7,954 bases of DNA from an uncultured Oscillospiraceae bacterium (GTDB lineage Bacteria > Bacillota > Clostridia > Oscillospirales > Acutalibacteraceae): the NCBI GenBank assembly GCA_900555705.1, contig USLV01000044.1:1-7954 (forward strand), read 5' to 3'. The first letter of the stretch is position 1, and every line of letters begins with the position of its first letter. This document shows positions 1 to 5,792 of this stretch, piece by piece. The notes below the pieces were generated by a model. The model was not told the DNA's origin. It did not search any database and saw only the letters and a program-made list of their open reading frames with translations. Made by a program: the position numbers and the translations under genes.

Positions 1-25
1 AGCGTCAGATGTGTATAAGAGACAG
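1..25. other. Nextera/Tn5 adapter remnant (artifact)
   Basis: Positions 7-25 are the 19-bp Tn5 mosaic end AGATGTGTATAAGAGACAG, preceded by AGCGTC, the 3' end of the Illumina Nextera Read 1 tail. This is library sequence, not genome. Genomic sequence begins at 26. Translating the plus strand from position 9 gives a peptide beginning MCIRDS, an artifact that arises when this adapter is left in assemblies. Confidence 0.98.
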
Positions 26-173
26 TGGCAAAGCAGGGGGCCAGATCGGACAGCATATCCTTATAGTCCTTGTCGGCCAGCACGCCCAGCACACCGACGA
101 GGTTTTCCTCAAAGTCGGCGCGGGTCAGGGTCGCGGCCAGCATTTTAGCGCCGTCCGGGTTGTGGCAGCCGTC
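26..173 (-). CDS. folC: Folylpolyglutamate synthase fragment, fused in frame to lon (chimeric join)
   Basis: These 49 codons continue the lon reading frame but do not encode Lon. After the shared Asp at 171-173 the protein reads DGCHNPDGAK and later GVLGVLADKDYKDML. The D-G-x-H-N-P-(D/H)-G/A motif and the (L/A)xDKD motif are hallmarks of the C-terminal domain of FolC (Mur-ligase family), which adds glutamate to folates or dihydropteroate in the cytoplasm. Nothing from the FolC N-terminal ATP-binding domain is present, and the 3' end is cut by the adapter at 25/26. The frame stays open to the window edge. I read this as a piece of a separate folC gene brought next to lon by an artifact or deletion, not as a functional Lon-FolC fusion. 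The identification is from motif recognition, not a search. Confidence 0.85.
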
Positions 174-1445
174 GAGCAGCAGCAGCGGATTGTGCGTTCC
201 GGCCTGCTGCATGGCGGTCAGGATGCGGCCGGGCATCGCGCCGATATAGGTCTTGCGGTGTCCCCGAATGTCCGCCTCGTCCCGGACGCCGCCGAGTGAG
301 ATGCGCACATACTGCCGCCCCATCGCCTCGGCGATGGATTTGGCGATCGAGGTTTTGCCGACGCCGGGCGGGCCGACAAAACAGAGAATCTGCCCCTTCA
401 TCTCCGGCGAAAGCAGCCGGACGGCGAGGCTCTCGACGATCCGATCCTTGATCTTTTCGAGACCGTAGTGATCGCGGTCGAGAATCTTCCGGGCGGTCTC
501 GAGCTCCAGCCGATCCGCCGTCTTTTTGCCCCAGGGCATCGCGAGACAGGTGTCGAGATAGCTCCGCACCACCGTCGCCTCGTGTGAGCCGCCCGGCATT
601 TTCGCCAGCTTGTCGCATTCCCGGAGCAGCTTGTCCCGCGTCTCCTCCGCAAAGGGCAGCTCGCCAATGCGGCGGCGATACTCCTCCGCCTCCTCGAGCG
701 GGTTGTCCCCCTCGTTCAGCTCCTCGGAGATCACCCGCAGCTGTTCGCGGAGATAATATTCCTTCTGATTCCGATCCATCTGCTCGCGAACCTGATCGTG
801 GATGCTGTTTTCCAGCTTCAGCACCTCGACCTCCCGCTGGAGCAGCGACAGCAGCAGCACCATTCGTTTTTCCACCGACAACGCCTCGAGCAGTGTCTGC
901 TTCTCCTCCGCCGCGAGCGGGAGTCCCGCCGCAATCCGGTCGGCCAGCTCTCCGGCGGTTTCCGCCGTCGCCACGCTCTCCGAAAGCTCCGGAGAAAGCG
1001 GCACGGAATGCGCCATATAGTCCGCGAAATATGTACGGCATTCCCGCATATAAGCCTCTTCCAGCAGCGCGTCGGCGATCCGCCGCTCATGACACTCCTT
1101 CGAGACCGCGAGAAATCCCGGCTCCTCCTGCACGATATCCTGCACCCGGGCGCGGTAGAGCCCCTCGGCCAGCACGCGGACCTGCTCACCAGGCAGGCGC
1201 AGCACCTGCCGGATCTTCGCCACAACGCCGATCTCGCAGAGCTGCCGCTCATCCGGCTCCTCGACCGACATATCCCGCTGGGTCACCAGCAGAATCGTCT
1301 GGTCGCCCGCCATCGCATCGCCGAGGGCCTGCATGGACTTTTTTCGTCCCACATCAAAGTGCAGCGTCATGCCGGGGAAAACCACCAGCCCGCGCAGCGC
1401 GAGCAGCGGCAGGTTCTGCACTCGGAAAATTCGTCTTACAGCCAT
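174..1445 (-). CDS. lon: ATP-dependent protease Lon, N-terminal part only (3' end replaced)
   Basis: Lon is a cytoplasmic AAA+ serine protease that degrades misfolded and some regulatory proteins. The frame starts MAVRRIFRVQNLPLLALRGL; a GAGG box lies 9 nt upstream of the ATG. Residues about 10-200 form the LON substrate-binding domain (LPLLALRGLVVFPGM). Residues about 235-300 are a charged helical region containing EYYLREQLRVISEELNEGD. The AAA+ module begins near 340, with Walker A GPPGVGKT at 358-365 (Lys364) and the Lon signature GGVRDEADIRGHRKTYIGAMPG after it. At Asp425 of Walker B (NPLLLLD), where Lon should continue E-I-D-K, the sequence switches to FolC. Missing are the Walker B Glu, sensor 1, arginine finger, sensor 2 and the whole Ser-Lys protease domain; full Lon is about 780-810 residues. 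The position after clpX is normal for Firmicutes. The N-terminal part is certain; the truncation is probably not biological. Confidence 0.93.
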
Positions 1446-1462
1446 TGTCTCAAACCTCAACT

Positions 1463-1485
1463 GCGGTTTCCGCCCCGGAAACCGC
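1463..1485 (-). promoter_or_regulatory. Perfect hairpin in the lon 5' leader
   Basis: A 9-bp perfect inverted repeat, GCGGTTTCC and GGAAACCGC, is separated by 5 nt. It ends 17 nt upstream of the lon ATG, just before the GAGG ribosome binding site, and begins about 7 nt after the proposed -10 box, so it could form the very 5' end of the lon mRNA. No U-tract follows on either strand, so it does not look like a terminator. It may be a 5' stabilising hairpin or a repressor operator. It resembles neither CIRCE nor a CtsR box. Confidence 0.55.
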
Positions 1486-1491
1486 CCTCAT

Positions 1492-1520
1492 GTTATTCGC
1501 CGCAGCGTCCCAACAGGCAA
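1492..1520 (-). promoter_or_regulatory. Possible lon promoter
   Basis: On the minus strand TTGCCT (1520-1515) and AATAAC (1497-1492) are separated by exactly 17 nt. Each matches four of six positions of the sigma-A consensus TTGACA/TATAAT. The site sits just after a terminator-like hairpin downstream of clpX, which is where a separate lon promoter would be needed. The match is weak and could arise by chance. Confidence 0.35.
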
Positions 1521-1521
1521 A

Positions 1522-1549
1522 GCGGGCGGCCGTATATCCAGCCGCCCGC
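1522..1549 (-). terminator. Terminator-like hairpin after clpX
   Basis: A 9-bp perfect GC-rich stem, GCGGGCGGC and GCCGCCCGC on the minus strand, encloses a 10-nt loop. It begins 45 nt after the clpX stop codon. Only a short U-run (CTTTGCC) follows, so it would be a weak intrinsic terminator or an mRNA 3'-end stabiliser that separates clpX from lon. Confidence 0.5.
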
Positions 1550-1594
1550 CATCCTATAGACTCTCTGTCCGGCACAAACGGTTCTGTCTGCGCG

Positions 1595-2896
1595 TCAGGC
1601 CGTCACCTTGCGGCGCGGACTGCTTTTCTTTGCCGGTGTCTTCATCCGAACCGGCTTCTTGTCGGGATTATAAACGATCTCCGGCTTCTCGCCGCCGGTC
1701 ACACAGGCCGCGGTCACCGTCACCGTCTCGATGGTGTGGTCGGAAGGAATCTCATACATCAACCCGCTCAGCAGCTCCTCCATCACGGCGCGCAGGCCGC
1801 GGGCGCCGGTCCGGCGCTCCATCGTCCTCTCCGCAACCGCGCGCAGCGCATCGGGGGTGAACTCCAGCCTGACGCCGTCCAGTTCAAAAAGATGGACATA
1901 CTGCTTGAGCAGCGCGTTCTTCGGCTCGGAAAGGATTTTCACGAGCGCGTCCACATCCAGTGCCTCCAGCGTGGTCAGCACCGGCATCCGGCCGACCAGC
2001 TCCGGAATCAGGCCGTATTTGACCAGATCCTGCGGCACAAGCTGCTGGTAAAGCTGTGAAATATCCGCCTCTTTTTTGGAATGGACCGGGTTGCCGAAAC
2101 CGACCGAGCCGGAAGCCACCCGCTTTTCAATCGCCTTTTCCAATCCGTCGAAGGAACCGCCCAGAATAAACAGGATGTTGCTCGTGTCAATCTGGATGAA
2201 CTCCTGCTGCGGATGCTTGCGCCCGCCGTTCGGCGGCACATTCGCAACCGTCCCCTCGAGGATTTTCAGCAGCGCCTGCTGCACGCCCTCGCCGCTGACG
2301 TCCCGCGTGATCGAGGGGTTCTCGCTCCGGCGGGAGATCTTGTCGATCTCGTCAACATAGATGATGCCCCGCTCCGCCTTCTCCACATCGTAGTCCGCGG
2401 CCTGGATCAGTCGAAGCAGAATGTTCTCGACATCCTCGCCGACATAACCGGCCTCGGTCAGCGTCGTGGCGTCGGCGATGGCGAACGGCACATCCAGAAT
2501 CCGCGCGAGCGTCTGGGCGAGCGCCGTCTTGCCGACGCCGGTCGGCCCGATCATCAGGACGTTGCTCTTGCCGATTTCGGTCTCGTCCGCACCGGCACTG
2601 AAATAGATTCGCTTATAGTGGTTATAGACCGCCACCGACAGCGCCATCTTGGCTTTCTCCTGTCCGATGACATAGGCGTCGAGCTGCTCCTTGATTTCCT
2701 TCGGCTTCGGCAGCCGGGTCGGCGCCTCGTCGGAGCGGGCCTTGACAACCGTCCCGTCCGCCAGAATCGTCTCACACAGCTCCACACATTCGTTGCAGAT
2801 ATAGACGCCGGGACCGGCGATCAGACGATAGACCTCGTCCTGCGGCTTTCCGCAAAAGGAACAGCAAATGGTCTTGGTTTCTTCGTTTTTAGCCAT
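1595..2896 (-). CDS. clpX: ATP-dependent Clp protease ATP-binding subunit ClpX
   Basis: ClpX is the AAA+ unfoldase that docks on ClpP and threads substrates into it. The 433-residue protein is full length. An N-terminal zinc-binding domain has Cys12-x2-Cys15 and Cys34-x2-Cys37, with an extra Cys at 11. The AAA+ core shows Walker A GPTGVGKT (117-124), the pore-1 loop GYVG (150-153), Walker B IIYVDEIDK (Asp182, Glu183), the RKH pore loop (226-228), LIPELVGRMP (297-305) and sensor 2 GAR (364-366). The ClpP-binding loop, usually IGF, appears as VGF at about 265-267. The last 20 or so residues are a Lys/Arg-rich tail beyond the conserved fold. The start follows clpP by 45 nt, and an AGAGGAAGG stretch lies upstream at rather long spacing. 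It is probably co-transcribed with clpP, and a terminator-like hairpin follows. Confidence 0.98.
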   Translation of the reverse strand: MAKNEETKTICCSFCGKPQDEVYRLIAGPGVYICNECVELCETILADGTVVKARSDEAPTRLPKPKEIKEQLDAYVIGQEKAKMALSVAVYNHYKRIYFSAGADETEIGKSNVLMIGPTGVGKTALAQTLARILDVPFAIADATTLTEAGYVGEDVENILLRLIQAADYDVEKAERGIIYVDEIDKISRRSENPSITRDVSGEGVQQALLKILEGTVANVPPNGGRKHPQQEFIQIDTSNILFILGGSFDGLEKAIEKRVASGSVGFGNPVHSKKEADISQLYQQLVPQDLVKYGLIPELVGRMPVLTTLEALDVDALVKILSEPKNALLKQYVHLFELDGVRLEFTPDALRAVAERTMERRTGARGLRAVMEELLSGLMYEIPSDHTIETVTVTAACVTGGEKPEIVYNPDKKPVRMKTPAKKSSPRRKVTA

Positions 2897-2941
2897 GCAG
2901 TCTGCCTAACCCTTCCTCTCTGGATTGCGTCCGAAATCGGC

Positions 2942-3523
2942 TCAGCGCTTCGCGATGACCTTGTCGACAAGGCCATAGGCCATGGCCTGCTCCGCAGTCA
3001 TGAAATTGTCGCGCTCCGTGTCGCGCTCGATGGTCTCCAGCGGCTGGCCGGTCATCTCGGACAGCAACGTATTCATCCGATTGCGGATGAACAGAATGTG
3101 ATCGGCGTGGATCTTGATATCGCTCGCCTGGCCACGCGTGCCGCCGAGCGGCTGGTGGATCATGATCTCGCTGTTCGGCAGCGCGAGGCGCTTGCCCTTC
3201 GCACCGGCAGCCAGCAGGAACGAGCCCATGCTCGCTGCCATGCCGATGCAGATCGTCGACACATCGCATTTGATGAACTGCATGGTGTCGTAGATCGCCA
3301 TACCGGCCGAAATGGAACCGCCGGGGCTGTTGATATACAGCTGGATATCCTTGTCGGGATCCTGCCCCTCGAGGTGGAGAAGCTGCGCCACAACCAGCGA
3401 GGCGGTCGCGTCGTTGACCTCGTCCGACAACATGATGATCCGGTCGTTCAGCAGTCGGGAAAAAATATCATAGCTGCGCTCCCCGCGGCTGGTCTGTTCA
3501 ATGACATAAGGTACCAAGCTCAT
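2942..3523 (-). CDS. clpP: ATP-dependent Clp protease proteolytic subunit ClpP
   Basis: ClpP is the tetradecameric serine peptidase chamber that works with ClpX. Counting from the chosen start the protein has 193 residues, and the catalytic triad falls at Ser98 (in GMAASMGS), His123 (in MIHQPLGG) and Asp172 (in DTERDNFM), the same numbering as Bacillus subtilis ClpP. The oxyanion-loop signature SPGGS is at 66-70. An ATG three codons upstream (3532) directly abuts the AGGAG box with no spacer, so the ATG at 3523, with 9 nt spacing, is preferred. It lies between tig and clpX, as in many Firmicutes, and is separated from tig by a terminator-like hairpin and a possible promoter. It has no truncation or missing residue. 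Confidence 0.98.
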   Translation of the reverse strand: MSLVPYVIEQTSRGERSYDIFSRLLNDRIIMLSDEVNDATASLVVAQLLHLEGQDPDKDIQLYINSPGGSISAGMAIYDTMQFIKCDVSTICIGMAASMGSFLLAAGAKGKRLALPNSEIMIHQPLGGTRGQASDIKIHADHILFIRNRMNTLLSEMTGQPLETIERDTERDNFMTAEQAMAYGLVDKVIAKR

Positions 3524-3532
3524 GCTCGCCAT

Positions 3533-3537
3533 CTCCT
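3533..3537 (-). promoter_or_regulatory. clpP ribosome binding site (decides the start)
   Basis: AGGAG on the minus strand touches the first ATG (3532) with zero spacing but lies 9 nt from the second ATG (3523). Normal spacing favours the second, giving MSLVPYVIEQ as the N terminus. Confidence 0.7.
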
Positions 3538-3558
3538 TCGTTTCAGTTACTCTATTTC

Positions 3559-3585
3559 AGTATAGGCCGGTTTCCGGCGTTTAAA
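3559..3585 (-). promoter_or_regulatory. Possible clpP promoter
   Basis: TATACT (3564-3559) matches five of six -10 positions. The best upstream box is TTTAAA (3585-3580), four of six, but the spacer is only 15 nt. The spacer contains a small dyad, GCCGG-AAA-CCGGC (3566-3578). The boxes begin immediately after the tig terminator hairpin. No CtsR heptad pair or CIRCE element is visible, although clpP is CtsR-controlled in many Firmicutes. Confidence 0.3.
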
Positions 3586-3617
3586 CATCGGCGAACGGGA
3601 TTTCCCGCTCACCGATG
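3586..3617 (-). terminator. Intrinsic terminator-like hairpin after tig
   Basis: On the minus strand the arms CATCGGTGAGCGGGA and TCCCGTTCGCCGATG pair over 15 positions around an AA centre, in practice a small AAAU loop. Two of the pairs are G-U wobbles; on the plus strand the same positions would be A-C mismatches, which points to minus-strand RNA. A short U-run (TTTAAA) follows. It starts 12 nt after the tig stop codon. Confidence 0.6.
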
Positions 3618-3629
3618 CCGCGCTGTGCT

Positions 3630-4913
3630 TTATTCCTCGACAGTCGCCGTCTCCTTGATGAGATCGAGCGCCTTGCCGACTGCGAGATCGTGGGACAGAT
3701 CGGCCGACGGAATCGCCGCCTTCACCTGCTCGGTCTCCATCTTGTACTGCTCGGCCAGACGGGCATATTCCGTATCCAGATCCTCCTCGGAGATCGCGAT
3801 GCCCTCGAGGGCGACGACCTTCTCGAGCGCCAGCCGGATCTTGACCTGCTTCTCGGCCTGCTCACGGAAGCCCTTGCGGAAGCCGTCCATATCCATGCCG
3901 GTATATTGCAGATACATCTCGAGATTCAGCCCCTGCGACTGCAGGCGATAGTCGAAGTCCCGGACGCTCTCGTTCACGCGGTTCTCATACATCGCCTCCG
4001 GAATCTCACCCTTCAGGCCGTCCGCCAGCTGATCCAGCAGCTGGGTCTCAAACGCGCTCTCCGCCTCGGCCTTGCGGCTGTCTTCCGCCTTTTTGCGGAT
4101 ATCGGCCTTCAGCTCGTCAAGCGTGTCGAACTCGCTGCAATCCTTCGCGAAATCGTCGTTCAGCTCCGGCAGCTCCTTGTTCTTGATCTCGTGCAGCTTG
4201 CACTGGAAGACCGCGGGCTTGCCGGCGAGCTCCTCGGCGTGATACTCCTCCGGGAAGGTCACGTTGACGGCAAAGCTCTCGTCAACCGACTTGCCGACAA
4301 TCTGCTCCTCGAAGCCGGGGATGAACTGGCCGGAGCCCAGCACGAGGGAATAGCCCTCTGCCTTGCCGCCGTCGAACGGCACGCCGTCCACAGAGCCGTC
4401 GAAATCGAAGATGACGGTATCGCCGTCCGCCGCCGCGCGGCCCTCGACCGAAACCAGCCGGGAGTTGCGATCCTGCAACTTCGCAAGCTCCGCGTCCACA
4501 TCCGCGTCGGTCACCTCGGCGACCTTCTTCGAGGCCTTCAGCCCTTTATACTCCCCGATCTCCACCTCCGGCTTGACGGTGATGACCGCTTTGAACACGA
4601 GGCCCTCCGCGCCGACCGAGACAACGTCCAGATCGATCTTGTCCTCGACATACTCATAGCCGGATTCCCTGATCGCCCCGTCCAGCGCCGCCGGATACAG
4701 GTCGTTCATCGCATCCTCATAGAAAACGCCTTCGCCATAGATCTTCTCCACATAGTGACGGGGCGCCTTGCCCTTCCGGAAGCCCGGAATGTTCATCTTC
4801 CCGATATTCTTTTTGTACGCCTTGTTTACCGCCGCTTCAAAGGTCGCGGCATCCACCTCGACCTCCAGCTCCACCCGATTGGTGTCCGTCTTGTTGGCAG
4901 TCTTGAGACTCAT
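3630..4913 (-). CDS. tig: Trigger factor, ribosome-associated chaperone and PPIase
   Basis: Trigger factor docks at the ribosomal exit tunnel and shields nascent chains; its middle domain is a peptidyl-prolyl isomerase. The 427-residue protein is the usual length. The N-terminal ribosome-binding domain carries the signature loop GFRKGKAP at 44-51. The FKBP-type PPIase domain spans about 163-245 (GDTVIFDFDG, then LGSGQFIPGFEEQIVG). The rest is the charged helical substrate-binding C-terminal domain, ending ETATVEE. The start is secure: a full AGGAGG lies 8 nt upstream of the ATG. The gene has its own extended -10 promoter and a leader of roughly 115 nt with several hairpins, and a terminator-like hairpin separates it from clpP. 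This arrangement allows tig to be expressed separately from clpPX. Confidence 0.98.
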   Translation of the reverse strand: MSLKTANKTDTNRVELEVEVDAATFEAAVNKAYKKNIGKMNIPGFRKGKAPRHYVEKIYGEGVFYEDAMNDLYPAALDGAIRESGYEYVEDKIDLDVVSVGAEGLVFKAVITVKPEVEIGEYKGLKASKKVAEVTDADVDAELAKLQDRNSRLVSVEGRAAADGDTVIFDFDGSVDGVPFDGGKAEGYSLVLGSGQFIPGFEEQIVGKSVDESFAVNVTFPEEYHAEELAGKPAVFQCKLHEIKNKELPELNDDFAKDCSEFDTLDELKADIRKKAEDSRKAEAESAFETQLLDQLADGLKGEIPEAMYENRVNESVRDFDYRLQSQGLNLEMYLQYTGMDMDGFRKGFREQAEKQVKIRLALEKVVALEGIAISEEDLDTEYARLAEQYKMETEQVKAAIPSADLSHDLAVGKALDLIKETATVEE

Positions 4914-4921
4914 GTTACCTT

Positions 4922-4927
4922 CCTCCT
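4922..4927 (-). promoter_or_regulatory. Strong tig ribosome binding site
   Basis: AGGAGG is a perfect Shine-Dalgarno core 8 nt from the tig ATG, the strongest ribosome binding site in the window. This fits high expression of trigger factor. Confidence 0.85.
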
Positions 4928-4957
4928 AAATTGTTGCTGTCCGTTTCCGCAAAGGGT

Positions 4958-4983
4958 GTCCGCGAAAGGACTTTCGCGCGGAC
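4958..4983 (-). promoter_or_regulatory. Large leader hairpin of tig with two alternative pairings
   Basis: CGCGAAAG pairs perfectly with CTTTCGCG around two bases (4961-4978). GTC and GAC extend the stem across a 2-nt bulge (4979-4980). Alternatively GTCCGCG (4958-4964) pairs with CGCGGAC (4977-4983), with a 12-nt loop. The two registers exclude each other. No U-tract follows. The element lies in the predicted 5' untranslated region of tig, about 30 nt before the ribosome binding site. Confidence 0.5.
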
Positions 4984-4988
4984 CGGCC

Positions 4989-5004
4989 CCGTCGGTTCCG
5001 ACGG
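4989..5004 (-). promoter_or_regulatory. Second tig leader hairpin
   Basis: CCGTCGG and CCGACGG form a perfect 7-bp dyad with a 2-nt centre, five bases upstream of the large leader hairpin. A third small dyad, CCGCA-CGA-TGCGG (5020-5032), overlaps the predicted transcription start. Together they make the tig leader unusually structured. Confidence 0.45.
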
Positions 5005-5035
5005 CAGCGCCCACTTCCCCCGCATCGTGCGGATT

Positions 5036-5044
5036 ATTATATCA
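5036..5044 (-). promoter_or_regulatory. Extended -10 promoter of tig
   Basis: TGATATAAT on the minus strand is a perfect TATAAT with the upstream TG of an extended -10 element. No good -35 box is present at 16-18 nt (TGGCGC at 17 nt spacing), which is typical of extended -10 promoters. The predicted start is near 5029, giving a leader of roughly 115 nt to the tig ATG. Confidence 0.75.
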
Positions 5045-5046
5045 TA

Positions 5047-5062
5047 ACGCAAGCGTTTGCGC
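5047..5062. promoter_or_regulatory. LacI/PurR/CcpA-like operator palindrome at the tig promoter
   Basis: ACGCAAGCGTTTGCGC has a central CG and half-sites CGCAAGC and CGCAAAC, matching at six of seven positions. It differs at two of 16 positions from the Escherichia coli PurR box ACGCAAACGTTTGCGT, and matches 10 of the 12 defined positions of a CcpA cre site (TGNAARCGNTTNCA). LacI-family regulators bind such sites. It lies just upstream of the extended -10 element, where bound protein would block polymerase. Which regulator, if any, binds is unknown. Confidence 0.5.
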
Positions 5063-5093
5063 CAGATGCAATTGTAAACACACAGTGAATTTT

Positions 5094-5783
5094 TCAACAA
5101 ACCAGCAGCGGGGTGAAAGACAGACTGTCGCCCGAGATGAGTCTCAGACGGATGCCGTCATATTCTCCCTGAACCGCGCGGCGGATCCCCGGCCCGTGGA
5201 TATGGCCATAGTAGCAACGGCGGATATCCAACGCGTGAAGCGCCTCCATCATCTCCGCACAGACCGTCCCGGCATAGACCGGCGGATAGTGCAGAAAGAC
5301 GATTGGCTCCAGCCCGGTTTTCCGTCCGGCCTCGACTGAAGCGCGGAGACGGCCGATCTCCCGCTGCAAAACCTTTCTGTCCTCGTCGCGCTCGGCATCA
5401 TAGAACCAGCCGCGCGTGCCACAGACCGCAACCCGGCCATCCACCGCTGCCGCGTCGTTGTGCACGATGCGCAGCGTGTCGAAGCCGTTTTCCGCGAAAA
5501 AGGCGTCCATCTTGCGGCGGGTGGTCCACCAGTAGTCGTGGTTGCCTTTCATCAGCAGCTTCCTGCCGGGCAGCGCCTGCAAAAAGGCGAAGTCCGCCCG
5601 CGCCTCGTCCATCGTCATGCCCCAGGAGACGTCGCCCGCGATCACCACCGTGTCCGTCGGGCGGACAATCGCCCGCCAGTTTTGCTCCAGCCGCTCGACA
5701 TAGCCGCTCCAGCCGGGAAAATCGTCCATCGGCTTATCGGTGCCGAGCGAGAGATGCAGATCCGCGATAGCAAACAACGACAT
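5094..5783 (-). CDS. Calcineurin-like metallophosphoesterase (predicted phosphohydrolase)
   Basis: This cytoplasmic 229-residue protein has the full set of metallophosphoesterase motifs: D8-x-H10 (ADLHLS), G50-D51 (VVIAGDVSWG), G80-N81-H82-D83 followed by YWW, H165 (FLHYPP), and G193-H194-I-H196-G. These ligands hold the two-metal centre that hydrolyses phosphate esters. The N-terminal pattern FAIADLHLSLGTDKPMD and the YWW after GNHD resemble a widespread small bacterial phosphohydrolase group (COG1768-like) of unknown substrate. There is no signal peptide or membrane segment. The start lies 9 nt after the thrC stop, with the GGGGAC ribosome binding site overlapping the end of thrC, so translation is probably coupled to thrC. 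The gene runs to a TGA with no clear terminator before the tig promoter region. The fold is sure; the substrate is not known. Confidence 0.92.
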   Translation of the reverse strand: MSLFAIADLHLSLGTDKPMDDFPGWSGYVERLEQNWRAIVRPTDTVVIAGDVSWGMTMDEARADFAFLQALPGRKLLMKGNHDYWWTTRRKMDAFFAENGFDTLRIVHNDAAAVDGRVAVCGTRGWFYDAERDEDRKVLQREIGRLRASVEAGRKTGLEPIVFLHYPPVYAGTVCAEMMEALHALDIRRCYYGHIHGPGIRRAVQGEYDGIRLRLISGDSLSFTPLLVC

Positions 5784-5792
5784 AGCCGTCCC

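Noticed and set aside
9..299. Plus-strand reading frame beginning MCIRDS
   Set aside because: It starts inside the Tn5 mosaic end and runs antisense to the FolC and Lon frames; it is an adapter artifact.
145..1041. Minus-strand frame of 298 codons inside lon
   Set aside because: Out-of-frame shadow; the real Lon frame runs from 1445 to the window edge without a stop and carries all family motifs.
26..1445. A genuine Lon-FolC fusion enzyme
   Set aside because: Both partners would be cut in the middle of a fold: Lon loses the Walker B Glu and its protease domain, and FolC loses its ATP-binding domain. The join at shared microhomology fits an artifact or deletion better.
584..2059. Long plus-strand open frame opposite lon and clpX
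   Set aside because: Pro/Arg/Ala-rich shadow translation of GC-rich coding DNA, with no family motifs and no ribosome binding site; it spans two real genes and their intergenic region.
3615..5339. Long plus-strand open frame opposite tig
   Set aside because: It is antisense to tig, the tig promoter region and the end of the metallophosphoesterase. The Leu/Ile/Asp/Arg-rich content reflects the complementary codons of those genes.
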